Shown: positions 49,582 to 57,673 of the stretch, in pieces
Numbering within the stretch: the first letter of the stretch is position 1
Layout: the number at the start of each line of letters is the position of its first letter
Source: an uncultured Anaerolineales bacterium
Lineage (GTDB): Bacteria; Chloroflexota; Anaerolineae; Anaerolineales; UBA6663
Assembly (NCBI GenBank): GCA_937952305.1
Contig: CALFZO010000095.1
Location: 1 to 64,000 of the forward strand
DNA length: 64,000 nucleotides
Direction of reading: 5' to 3'
Translations under genes and position numbers: made by a program
Notes under the pieces: model-generated
The model's input: only the letters and a program-made list of their open reading frames with translations
Told to the model about the DNA's origin: nothing
The model's database searches: none

Positions 49582-51933
49582 ATGACAACCCGCTACTTCG
49601 GCCAACCCGTCCGGCGCAACGAAGACCCCAAGCTCCTCACCGGCCAGGCGCTGTTTGTGGACGACGTCCAGCTGCCCGGGATGCTGCACGCCGCCTTCTA
49701 CCGCAGCCCGTATGCCCACGCCCGGATCAAGCGCATTGACACGACGCGCGCCCGCCAGCGCCCGGGGGTGGCCGCCGTCTACACGGCCGCAGATCTTGGC
49801 GACTACTGGCAGCCGGGTCCGCTGCTCGTGCCGCCGCCGCCCGTCCCGGACGCGGTCTTCCACCAGCGCACACAGGTGCCGCTGGCCAGAGACAAGGTCC
49901 GGCACGTCGGCGAGCCGGTGGTCTTGGTGATCGCCGTCAGCCGCTATGTGGCCGAGGACGCTTTGAGTGACCTCGTTATCGATTTCGACCCGCTACCCGT
50001 GGCCGCCGACCTGGAACAGGCGCTGGCGCCGGACGCCCCGCGCGTCCACGACGACCTGGCCTCCAATCTGGCCGCCCACGTCGTCCAGCGCAAAGGCGAT
50101 TACGAGGCTGCGCGCCGCCAGGCCGACCTGGTCATCCGGCGCCGCTTCACGTATGACCACGGCGCGGCCGCGGCCATGGAGAACCGCGGCGTGGTGGCCC
50201 AGTGGGACGCGCGTGCCGGCAAGCTCACCGTCTGGGATTCGACGCAGGCGCCCGTCGTCATCCGCAACGGGCTGGCGGCCATGCTCGGCCTCTCCGAGAA
50301 CCAGGTGCGCGTCGTCGCGCCGTTTATCGGCGGCGGCTTCGGCCCCAAGATCATGATGTTCTACCCGGAGGAGGTGCTCATCCCCTGGGCGGCGCGCCAG
50401 CTCGGCCAGCCGGTCAAGTGGATCGAGGACCGCGCCGAGAACTTCGTCGCCACCACCCATGAGCGCGGCCAGATCCACGAGGCCGAGATCGCGTTGACGC
50501 GCGCCGGCCGTGTGCTGGGCGTGCACGACGTCTTCCTGCACGACACCGGCGCCTACGACCCCTACGGCCTGACCGTGCCGCTCAACAGCCAGTGCACGCT
50601 GCTGGGCGTCTACGCCGTGCCCGCTTACTCCAGCGAGTTCAAGGCCGTCTTCACCAACAAGACCATTGTCACGCCCTACCGCGGCGCCGGCCGTCAGCAC
50701 GGCGTCTTCGTCATGGAGCGCCTGCTGGATATCGCCGCCCGCGAGCTGGGCCTGGACCGGGCCGAGATCCGCCGCCGCAACTTCATCCCGCCAGACGCCT
50801 TCCCCTACAACAACGCCCTCATCTACCAGGACTTCGCGCCGCTGGTCTACGACAGCGGCAACTACGCGCCCATCCTGGATAAGACCCTGGCCCTGATCGG
50901 CTATGAGCAGTTCGTGCGCGACGAGCAGCCCCGCCTGCGGGCCGAGGGCCGCCATGTCGGGATCGGCGTGGTCTGTTACGTGGAGGGCACCGGCATTGGC
51001 CCGTACGAGGGCGCCCGCGTCCAGGTGCAGGCCAGCGGCAGGGTCAGCGTCGCCACCGGCATCGGCACGCAGGGCCAGGGCCATTTCACCAGCTTCGCCC
51101 AGCTCGTGGCCGATCAGCTCGGCGTGGACGTGCGCGCGGTGGAGGTGGTCACCGGCGACACCGATCAGTTCTATTGGGGCGCGGGCACCTTCGCCAGCCG
51201 CGGCGCGGTGGTGGCCGGCAACGCCATCAACGAGGCCGCCCAGGATGTGCGCGGCAAAATCCTGCGGCTGGCCGCCGAGCTGCTGGAGTGCGCTGAGGAG
51301 GATCTGGAACTGGCTAACGGGGAAGTGCGCGTGCGCGGCGTGCCGCAGCGCGGGTTCAAACTAGGCGAGCTGGCTCAACGCGCCAACCCGCTGCGCGGCG
51401 CCGTCAAGCCCGGCACCCAGCCCGGCCTGGAGGCCACCAACTACTTCGGCCCGGAACGCGGCGCCACGGCCAGCGGCGCCCACGCCATGATCGTGGAGGT
51501 GGACCCGGAGACGCTGCTGGTGACGGTCCAGAAGTACGTCGTCGTCCACGACTGCGGCACCGTGATCAACCCGCTGATCCTGGAGGCGCAGGTGCAGGGC
51601 GGGGTGGCGCAGGGCCTGGGCAATGCCTTCTACGAGCAGTTAATGTACGATGAGAACGGCCAGCTGCTCAACGCCTCGTTCATGGATTACCTGCTGCCGA
51701 CGGCGCTCGACGTGCCCAACATGACCATCGGGCATCAGGAGACGCCGTCGCCGCTCAACCCACTGGGCGTCAAGGGCGCGGGCGAGGCCGGCGCCATCCC
51801 GGTGGGGCCGTTGTTCGCGCAGGCGGTGGAAGATGCCTTGACCGGGACCGGCGTGGAGATCCTGGAGATCCCGCTCAGCCCGAAGCGGCTCTGGGAGTTG
51901 GTCCAGGCTGGCTCGCAGCGTCAGGGACTTTGA
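49582..51933 (+). CDS. Molybdenum hydroxylase large subunit (xanthine dehydrogenase-like)
   Basis: 783 residues. The N-terminal half (RRNEDPKLLTGQALFVDD) is the a/b hammerhead domain; the Mo-cofactor half shows PFIGGGFGPK, PYRGAGRQH and GTQGQGHFTSFAQL. The catalytic Glu is Glu735 in KGAGEAGAIPVG. The active loop reads YRGAGR, not the Cys-containing AYxCSFR of aerobic CO dehydrogenase, so it is a hydroxylase of xanthine/aldehyde/heterocycle type. Completes the enzyme with 42947 and 43855. It likely hydroxylates a ring carbon of the heterocycle degraded here. Confidence 0.93.
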   Translation: MTTRYFGQPVRRNEDPKLLTGQALFVDDVQLPGMLHAAFYRSPYAHARIKRIDTTRARQRPGVAAVYTAADLGDYWQPGPLLVPPPPVPDAVFHQRTQVPLARDKVRHVGEPVVLVIAVSRYVAEDALSDLVIDFDPLPVAADLEQALAPDAPRVHDDLASNLAAHVVQRKGDYEAARRQADLVIRRRFTYDHGAAAAMENRGVVAQWDARAGKLTVWDSTQAPVVIRNGLAAMLGLSENQVRVVAPFIGGGFGPKIMMFYPEEVLIPWAARQLGQPVKWIEDRAENFVATTHERGQIHEAEIALTRAGRVLGVHDVFLHDTGAYDPYGLTVPLNSQCTLLGVYAVPAYSSEFKAVFTNKTIVTPYRGAGRQHGVFVMERLLDIAARELGLDRAEIRRRNFIPPDAFPYNNALIYQDFAPLVYDSGNYAPILDKTLALIGYEQFVRDEQPRLRAEGRHVGIGVVCYVEGTGIGPYEGARVQVQASGRVSVATGIGTQGQGHFTSFAQLVADQLGVDVRAVEVVTGDTDQFYWGAGTFASRGAVVAGNAINEAAQDVRGKILRLAAELLECAEEDLELANGEVRVRGVPQRGFKLGELAQRANPLRGAVKPGTQPGLEATNYFGPERGATASGAHAMIVEVDPETLLVTVQKYVVVHDCGTVINPLILEAQVQGGVAQGLGNAFYEQLMYDENGQLLNASFMDYLLPTALDVPNMTIGHQETPSPLNPLGVKGAGEAGAIPVGPLFAQAVEDALTGTGVEILEIPLSPKRLWELVQAGSQRQGL

Positions 51934-51987
51934 GCGGAGGCCGCCGGCCGCAGACGAAGGGCGCCCGGCGCATATCGTGCGAGACCT

Positions 51988-52860
51988 ATGTCCATTCTGA
52001 CCGCGCGCACCCTCACGCCGGCGGCGCAGTTGTGGCTGGCCGAGGCCCGCGCGCCGCGTGTGCTCGGCGTCTTTGAACGCGCCTGTGACCTCGTGGACGC
52101 GGCCAGCCGCGTGCTGGCGCTGGTCACGGCCGAGGCCGGCCTGGCGCCATTCGGTCTCGCGCTCGCCGACGCTGGCCGGCCCTTTGCCTCCCTGACCGCG
52201 GCCAGCCCCGTGGCGGTGACGGCGGGCGCGCTCCGCCTCGGGGCGCTGACGATCCGCGTGGACGGGGCGGCGTTGTGGGATCCGCGCCCGGATTGGGCCG
52301 CCGTCCGCGCGGCGTTGGCCGACGAGGCGGAGTCCATGCAGCGCGTCACAGCCTGGGCCTTGGCCATCGGCAAGCCCGGCAGCCTGCTGGAGACTTTATA
52401 CTCTCCGCGCCCGCCTGCGGACGATGCCAGCGGCGCGGGCTGCCGGGCGCTCATCTCCGGCCTGCGCTCGCGTTCGCTCGATCACGCCCTCGCCGGGGTG
52501 CAGATCCTGGCCGGCCGGGGGGGCGGCCTGACGCCGGCCGGCGACGACTTCATCGTCGGCGCGCTGCTGGCGGCCTGGGCCGGCTTGTTCGGGGCTGAGG
52601 CCGCAGCGCTGGCCGAGCCGATGGCCGAGGTAGCCGCCCCGCGCACCACCACGCTCTCCGCCGCCTATTTGCGCGCGGCGGCGCGCGGCGAGTGCGCCGC
52701 CCCGTGGCATCGCCTGCTGGCCGCCCTGGTGGCGGCCTCCGATTCCGAAATCAACGCCGCCCTGCGCGCCCTGCTGGCCGTCGGCCATACCTCCGGCGCG
52801 GACGGCCTGGCCGGCTTTCTGGCCGGCCGGCGGCTGGCGGCCGAGGAGCCTCTCTCATGA
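51988..52860 (+). CDS. allH: DUF2877 protein AllH, oxamate carbamoyltransferase subunit
   Basis: 290 residues of the YlbF/DUF2877 family, recognised by GRGGGLTPAGDDFIVGALLAA (about 180-200), TTTLSAAYLRAAARGE and GHTSGADGLAGFLAG at the end. Third partner of AllF and AllG, separated from them here by the cyclase and hydroxylase genes. Its stop overlaps the start of the hydantoinase-like gene (ATGA at 52857-52860). Confidence 0.88.
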   Translation: MSILTARTLTPAAQLWLAEARAPRVLGVFERACDLVDAASRVLALVTAEAGLAPFGLALADAGRPFASLTAASPVAVTAGALRLGALTIRVDGAALWDPRPDWAAVRAALADEAESMQRVTAWALAIGKPGSLLETLYSPRPPADDASGAGCRALISGLRSRSLDHALAGVQILAGRGGGLTPAGDDFIVGALLAAWAGLFGAEAAALAEPMAEVAAPRTTTLSAAYLRAAARGECAAPWHRLLAALVAASDSEINAALRALLAVGHTSGADGLAGFLAGRRLAAEEPLS

Positions 52861-54278
52861 AGACCTTAATCCAGAACGGCACGCTGGTGACCGCGGCCGA
52901 GACCTTCGCCGCGGATTTGCTTTTCGACGGCGAGCAGATCGCCCAGATCGGTTCCGGCCTGCGCGCCGACGATGCTCAGCGCGTGGACGCGACCGGCCTC
53001 TACATCCTGCCCGGCGCCCTGGACGTGCACACGCATCTGCATCTGCCCGGACCGGCCGCCATCCCGTCGGACGATTTCTACACCGGCCACAAGGCCGCGG
53101 CCTTCGGCGGCACCACCTTCACTATCGACTTCGCCATGCCGGCGCGCGGCGAGCGCCTGCACGCCGCCGTCGAGCGCTGGCAGACGGCCGCCCAGGGCAA
53201 GGCCGTCATCGATTACGGCCTGCACGTCGGCATCGTGAGCCTGGACAACGCTGTGCTGGATGAGCTGCCGGCGTTGGCGGCCGAGGGCTTGCCGTCGCTC
53301 AAGCTGCTCATGGCGTACAAGGGCATCGTCCAGGTAGACGACACAACCCTGTTCAAGACGCTGCTCAAAGCCGCGGACCACGGGATGCTGACGATGGTGC
53401 ACGCCGAGAACGGCGATGCCATCGACGAGCTGCGCCGCCGGGCGGTGGCGGCCGGCCGCCTGACCTCGGAGTGGCACGCCCTCACCCGGCCGGCCTGGCT
53501 GGAGGGCGAGGCCACCCTGCGCGCCATCGCGCTGGCGGCCGCAGCCGGCGCGCCGCTCTACGTCGTCCACGTCACCTGCGCCCCAGCCGTCGAACAGATC
53601 GCCTACGGCCGCGCCCGCGGCCTGAACGTGATGGGCGAGACCTGCGTGCAGTACTTCTTCTTCACGCAGGATCATCTGCGCCGGCCGGATGGCGCCAAGT
53701 GGGTGTGCTCGCCGCCCTTCCGCTCGCCGGCGGACCAGGCGGCGCTGTGGCAGGCTGTGCGCGCCGGCACGCTCCAGGTGATCTCCACCGATCATTGCCC
53801 GTTCCTGTACGACGGCACGCGCGCCATTCAGTACGAGGGCCAGCCCTATCAGGCGCCGGGCAAGGAACTGGGCCGCGCCGACTTCACCCAGACCCCCAAC
53901 GGCGTGCCCGGCCTGGGCGATCGGATGCCGATCCTGTGGACGTTCGGCGTCGGCGCGGGACACTTATCGCTCAACCAACTGGTGGCGCTGTGCTGCACCA
54001 ACCCGGCCAAGCTCTTCGGCCTGTATCCCCGGAAGGGCACGCTGGCTGTCGGCGCCGACGCCGACGTGGTGCTCTGGGACCCGCGCAAGACGCGCGTGGT
54101 GGAGGCCGCCAACTTGCAGCAGCGCGTGGACTACAACCTCTACGAGGGCTGGACGCTCACCGGCCTGCCAGACAAGGTCTATCGGCGCGGTGAGCTGATC
54201 GTGGACGGCGACCGCTGGTTGGGCCGGCTCGGCTCCGGCCGTTTCACCCGGCGGGCCGCGCACGCGCCCCTGCTCTGA
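52857..54278 (+). CDS. Dihydropyrimidinase/hydantoinase family amidohydrolase
   Basis: 473 residues from the ATG of MKTLIQNGTLV; longer in-frame starts lie within allH. Metal ligands: HTH in DVHTHLHLPG, the carboxylated Lys in LLMAYKGIV, His in VHAENGD and VVHVTC, and Asp in STDHCPF. This is the signature of D-hydantoinases and dihydropyrimidinases, which open 5- or 6-membered cyclic diamides to N-carbamoyl acids. Coupled to allH, so the N-carbamoyl product is likely on the path to oxalurate. An allantoinase role is less likely because the first motif is HTH with Pro as in hydantoinases. Confidence 0.93.
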   Translation: MKTLIQNGTLVTAAETFAADLLFDGEQIAQIGSGLRADDAQRVDATGLYILPGALDVHTHLHLPGPAAIPSDDFYTGHKAAAFGGTTFTIDFAMPARGERLHAAVERWQTAAQGKAVIDYGLHVGIVSLDNAVLDELPALAAEGLPSLKLLMAYKGIVQVDDTTLFKTLLKAADHGMLTMVHAENGDAIDELRRRAVAAGRLTSEWHALTRPAWLEGEATLRAIALAAAAGAPLYVVHVTCAPAVEQIAYGRARGLNVMGETCVQYFFFTQDHLRRPDGAKWVCSPPFRSPADQAALWQAVRAGTLQVISTDHCPFLYDGTRAIQYEGQPYQAPGKELGRADFTQTPNGVPGLGDRMPILWTFGVGAGHLSLNQLVALCCTNPAKLFGLYPRKGTLAVGADADVVLWDPRKTRVVEAANLQQRVDYNLYEGWTLTGLPDKVYRRGELIVDGDRWLGRLGSGRFTRRAAHAPLL

Positions 54279-54281
54279 ACC

Positions 54282-55457
54282 GTGTCGGCCGCGCTGCCCA
54301 CGCTGCAGTTTCAAAGCCGGCCCGGCCTGATCGACCTGGCCTGGGGCCACCCGGACCCGGCGCTGTTACCGGTGGCCGCCTTGCGCGCCGCCGCTGAAAC
54401 CGCGCTCGCGCACTACGGTCCGGAAGCGCTCGCCTACGGCGCCCCGGCCGGGCCTGGCCCGCTGCGCGCCTGGCTGCGGGACTACCTCGCCCAGACCGAG
54501 GACCGGCCGCTCAGCGGCGACGAGATCTTGATCACGGCCGGCGCCTCCGAAGGCCTGGACCAGCTCTGCACGCTGTGCACGCGGCCCGGCGACATCGTCC
54601 TGGTGGAGGCGCCTTCCTATCACCTGGCCGCCCGCATCCTGCGCGATCACCCTGTGGAGTTGGTCGCCGTGCCGGCCGATGAACAGGGCCTGCGCGTCGA
54701 CGCCGTGGCCGAACGCTGTGCGGCGCTGCGCCGGGCGGGCCGGCCGGCGCGCCTGCTGTACACGATCCCGACCTTCAACAACCCCACCGGGCGCAGCCTG
54801 AGCGGCGAGCGGCGCCGCGCCCTGACGGCCCTGGCCGCCGAAGCCGGGTTGCTGATCGTCGAAGATGACGTCTATCGCGCGCTGGCCTACGACGAACCGG
54901 CGCCGCCGTCGCTGTGGAGCCTGGCGCCGCCCGGCACCGTGGCGCGGCTGGGGTCGTTCTCCAAAACGCTGGCGCCGGGTCTGCGCCTGGGCTGGCTCAC
55001 GGCCGACGCGGCGCTGGTGGCCCGGCTGGCTGACTCGGGCTTGCGCGACAGCGGCGGCGGCGTCAACCACTTCACGGCCCTGGTGGTGGCGGCGCTGTGC
55101 GCGGCCGGAGAGTACGACGCGAACGTGGCCCGGCTGAGGCTGGCCTATCGTGAGCGCCGGGACGCGCTGCTGGCGGCGCTGGCCGAATACCTGCCGGCCG
55201 GCACACGCTGGACCCGGCCGGGCGGTGGCTTCTTCGTGTGGGTGACGCTGCCGAAGGGGCGCGATGCTTCGGCGCTGCACGCGGCGGCGGCGGCGGCCGG
55301 GGTCGGTTATCTCCCCGGCGCGCGCTTCTTCCTGGAAGCCCCGCAGCCTGAGACGCTGCGGCTGGCTTTCACACTGTTCGATGCCGAACCGCTGGCCGAG
55401 GCCGCCCGCCGGCTGGGCCAGGCGCTGACGCCGCGGCCAAGGCCGCGGCCGGTATAA
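54282..55457 (+). CDS. PLP-dependent aminotransferase, class I/II (2-aminoadipate type)
   Basis: 391 residues with a GTG start (54282) 3 bp after the hydantoinase stop. Motifs: HYGPEALAYGAPAGPGPLR, ITAGASEGLDQL, TIPTFNNPTGRSL, EDDVYRALAYDE and the PLP Lys in LGSFSKTLAPGLRLGW. Resembles LysN/MocR-like aminotransferase domains without an HTH. Probably part of the same transcript. Amino donor and acceptor unknown; glyoxylate or a related 2-oxo acid would fit the pathway. Confidence 0.9.
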   Translation: MSAALPTLQFQSRPGLIDLAWGHPDPALLPVAALRAAAETALAHYGPEALAYGAPAGPGPLRAWLRDYLAQTEDRPLSGDEILITAGASEGLDQLCTLCTRPGDIVLVEAPSYHLAARILRDHPVELVAVPADEQGLRVDAVAERCAALRRAGRPARLLYTIPTFNNPTGRSLSGERRRALTALAAEAGLLIVEDDVYRALAYDEPAPPSLWSLAPPGTVARLGSFSKTLAPGLRLGWLTADAALVARLADSGLRDSGGGVNHFTALVVAALCAAGEYDANVARLRLAYRERRDALLAALAEYLPAGTRWTRPGGGFFVWVTLPKGRDASALHAAAAAAGVGYLPGARFFLEAPQPETLRLAFTLFDAEPLAEAARRLGQALTPRPRPRPV

Positions 55458-55458
55458 T
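55453..55458 (+). promoter_or_regulatory. -10 element placed for a leaderless transcript
   Basis: TATAAT ends 7 nt before the ATG at 55466, so transcription would begin at or next to the start codon. No -35 consensus is visible upstream and no Shine-Dalgarno precedes the ATG. Confidence 0.5.
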
Positions 55459-55465
55459 CGGCGCC

Positions 55466-56095
55466 ATGCGATCCACCCTGCTCACCGTCCTGCGTTCCCG
55501 CGCCTGGCTGGCCGTCGGCTTAAGCGTGCTCACGGCGCTGGCGCTGCTCATCGTCTTCACGGCCCCCACCGAGCGCACGCTCGGCGCCGCCATCCGCTGG
55601 GTGTACGTGCACGTGGCCCTCACTTGGACCGGCATGGCGGCCCTGGCTGTGGCCGGCGGTCTGGGGCTGGTGCTGCTCGTGTCCGGCCGCCTCGGGCTGC
55701 GGGATTGGATGACGACGGTGGGCGGGCTGGGTCTGGGCTTCTTCGCGGCCGGGCTGGTGATGAGCGCGTTCGCGGCCGGGGCGACGTGGGGCGGGATGTT
55801 CTGGGACGAGCCGCGCACGCGCGCCAACCTGCAGGTGCTGGCCGTCGGCGTGATCGTGGTGGTCGCCGGCCCGTGGCTGGGGCGTCCGCGCTGGCAGGGA
55901 GTGTTGTTCCTGGCGCTCTTCGCGTGGATGATCGTGGCGCTGGCGGTGGCGCCGTTGCTGCTGCACCCGCGCAACCCGATCCTATCGTCGCCGTCGTCGG
56001 CGTTCCGGACGACTTTCGCCAGCCTCTTCGGCTTAGGCGCGCTGGCCGCCGCCTGGCTCACCGCGCATCTGCGCCTGCGCGCGCCGCAGACCTAA
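55466..56095 (+). CDS. CcmC-like cytochrome c assembly membrane protein
   Basis: 209 residues with about six hydrophobic helices. AIRWVYVHVALTW corresponds to the conserved IMYVHVPAAW segment of CcmC, and ATWGGMFWDEPRTRANLQ to the Trp-rich heme-handling motif WGTWWVWDARLT, here reduced to fewer Trp residues. His in YVHV and in LLHPRN may be heme ligands. It is likely involved in heme delivery or c-type cytochrome maturation, which fits the multiheme cytochrome at the right edge. No other ccm genes adjoin it. It overlaps the convergent acetyltransferase by 4 bp. Confidence 0.7.
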   Translation: MRSTLLTVLRSRAWLAVGLSVLTALALLIVFTAPTERTLGAAIRWVYVHVALTWTGMAALAVAGGLGLVLLVSGRLGLRDWMTTVGGLGLGFFAAGLVMSAFAAGATWGGMFWDEPRTRANLQVLAVGVIVVVAGPWLGRPRWQGVLFLALFAWMIVALAVAPLLLHPRNPILSSPSSAFRTTFASLFGLGALAAAWLTAHLRLRAPQT

Positions 56096-57042
56096 GCGGT
56101 CGCGGCCGGCAGCGCCTTCGTCAGCGGCGTGTACTGGCGAAACGGCGCAAACCCGAACTTGCCGTAGAAATCCACCAGGTCGGTCCAATCGATGACGCAG
56201 CCGTCGACGCCGCGCGCGGCCAGTTCGCGCAGGCCGGCATCCAGCAGCGCGCCGCCATAGCCGCGGCCGCGCACGGCGCTCCCCACGCCGATCGGCCCCA
56301 GTTGGCCCCACGGCTGCGGCAGGCGGTGCATGTACAGGCGCTCGATCGGCCAGGCCGAGTCCTCCAGTGTCAGGTGGCAGAAGCCCTCGATGCGGCCGCC
56401 CTCCCACAACCCAACGTAGTCAGACAGGCGCCCGCCCTCGCGCCGGAACTCCCCATACTCGAAGTGCCAACGCTCCGGGAACTCGCGGCGCAGGAACTCA
56501 TCTAGGGCGTCGGCGTCCGCGGGGCCGAGGGGGCGCGTTTCGATGGGCGGCCAGGTCCGCGGCGCGGCGTAATCGCGCAGGCGGCGGGCCACGTCCCACA
56601 CCGCGCCCTCGGCTTGATAGCGGCGGCGCGTGAAGAAGTCCGGCCCGCCCAATTCGGTTGGCAGACCCGGCGTGAAGGGGCGCAGGCTGCCGCCCACGCT
56701 CAGCTCCCGCGCGCCCTGTCCGGCCAGCCAGCCCTCCGCCCAGTCCACAAGCTGCGTGCCCAGCCCCTGCCGCTGCCGGGCCGGCGTCACCGCCACGGCG
56801 TCGATCCAGCCCAGCGGGCGCGGATCGGCGTCGCTGCGTACGGCGCTGGCCAGAACCACGCCGGCCGGCGTGTCGCCCGCGTAGGCGATCTGCCCGGCGC
56901 GCGCGATCCCGGCCGTCGGCCGGGTGTTGAATTCGGCCAGGCGCTGGTTGAGGGCCAGGTCTGGTCCGCAGGCCGCGTTCCAAATGGAGACGAGCGCGGC
57001 CAGATGCTCGGGGTTCGCGGGGTCGAAGAGTTGCCAGTTCAT
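56092..57042 (-). CDS. Tandem GNAT acetyltransferase
   Basis: 316 residues with two GNAT-like halves. The first has the acetyl-CoA motif VTPARQRQGLGTQLVDWAE (about 88-106) and a following PFTPGLPTEL stretch. The second has SAVRGRGYGGALLDAGL (about 252-268) and YGKFGFAPF, a typical C-terminal GNAT strand. Tandem GNAT folds occur in mycothiol synthase-like and aminoglycoside-type enzymes. Substrate unknown. Convergent with the CcmC-like gene. Confidence 0.85.
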   Translation of the reverse strand: MNWQLFDPANPEHLAALVSIWNAACGPDLALNQRLAEFNTRPTAGIARAGQIAYAGDTPAGVVLASAVRSDADPRPLGWIDAVAVTPARQRQGLGTQLVDWAEGWLAGQGARELSVGGSLRPFTPGLPTELGGPDFFTRRRYQAEGAVWDVARRLRDYAAPRTWPPIETRPLGPADADALDEFLRREFPERWHFEYGEFRREGGRLSDYVGLWEGGRIEGFCHLTLEDSAWPIERLYMHRLPQPWGQLGPIGVGSAVRGRGYGGALLDAGLRELAARGVDGCVIDWTDLVDFYGKFGFAPFRQYTPLTKALPAATA

Positions 57043-57088
57043 GGGCGTCTCCTGGTTTGAGAGACCAACGCGCGGGCATCCAGCGCGT

Positions 57089-57673
57089 TTAGAGAAAGGT
57101 CCGTAAGGGCGGCGGCAGATGGCCGACGTCGTTGAACGACAGCAGGCGCAGGCGGCCGTCCCGCTCTACCACGATCTCGGTCAGGCCGGCGTTGTGCGGG
57201 TCCAGGTTCACCCAGACCTCGGGCGCCATGTGAAACGCCTGGCACACGCAGAAGCGGATCAGGTTGCCGTGGCAGACCACCACCTCATGGCGTTCCCGGC
57301 CGCGCACCGGCCGGAAGAGGCGCTGGAAGACGGCCTCAGCCCGTGCCCGGCCCTGCGCCACCTGGTCCGGCGTGACTGTGCCGTACCAATGCGCGAAGGC
57401 CGGCAGGATGTTGGCGGCCGGGATCTCCCACAGCGCGCGCGAGGGCCGGACCGGCACATCCGGCAGCTGCGCCGCGATAAAGCCCGCGGTCTCGGCGGCG
57501 CGGCGCAAGGTGCTGAAATGGATCACGTTGACGGGCAGCGTCGCCAGGCGCCGGGCGAGGCGGCGCGCCTGCTGCCGGCCGAGGGCGGTCAGCCCGTTGC
57601 CGAGCGGGTGGGGCGCAGCGCCGGGCGTCGCCTGCTGACCGTGGCGGACCAGATAGATGTGCCGCTGGCTCAT
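57089..57673 (-). CDS. Histidine phosphatase family protein
   Basis: 194 residues from the ATG of MSQRHIYLVRHGQ; upstream in-frame residues lack homology. The catalytic RHG motif is in YLVRHGQ (about 8-11). The second Arg/Glu positions are in LRRAAETAG, and the second His is in VVCHGNLIRF. Phosphoglycerate mutase-like phosphatase, cytoplasmic. The ATG overlaps the stop of the preceding nagA gene (ATGA, 57670-57673). Confidence 0.9.
   Translation of the reverse strand: MSQRHIYLVRHGQQATPGAAPHPLGNGLTALGRQQARRLARRLATLPVNVIHFSTLRRAAETAGFIAAQLPDVPVRPSRALWEIPAANILPAFAHWYGTVTPDQVAQGRARAEAVFQRLFRPVRGRERHEVVVCHGNLIRFCVCQAFHMAPEVWVNLDPHNAGLTEIVVERDGRLRLLSFNDVGHLPPPLRTFL

Noticed and set aside
49582..51933. 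Aerobic CO dehydrogenase large subunit (CoxL)
   Set aside because: The active-site loop is YRGAGR, lacking the Cys-containing AYxCSFR signature of form I CO dehydrogenase, and the gene context is N-heterocycle metabolism.
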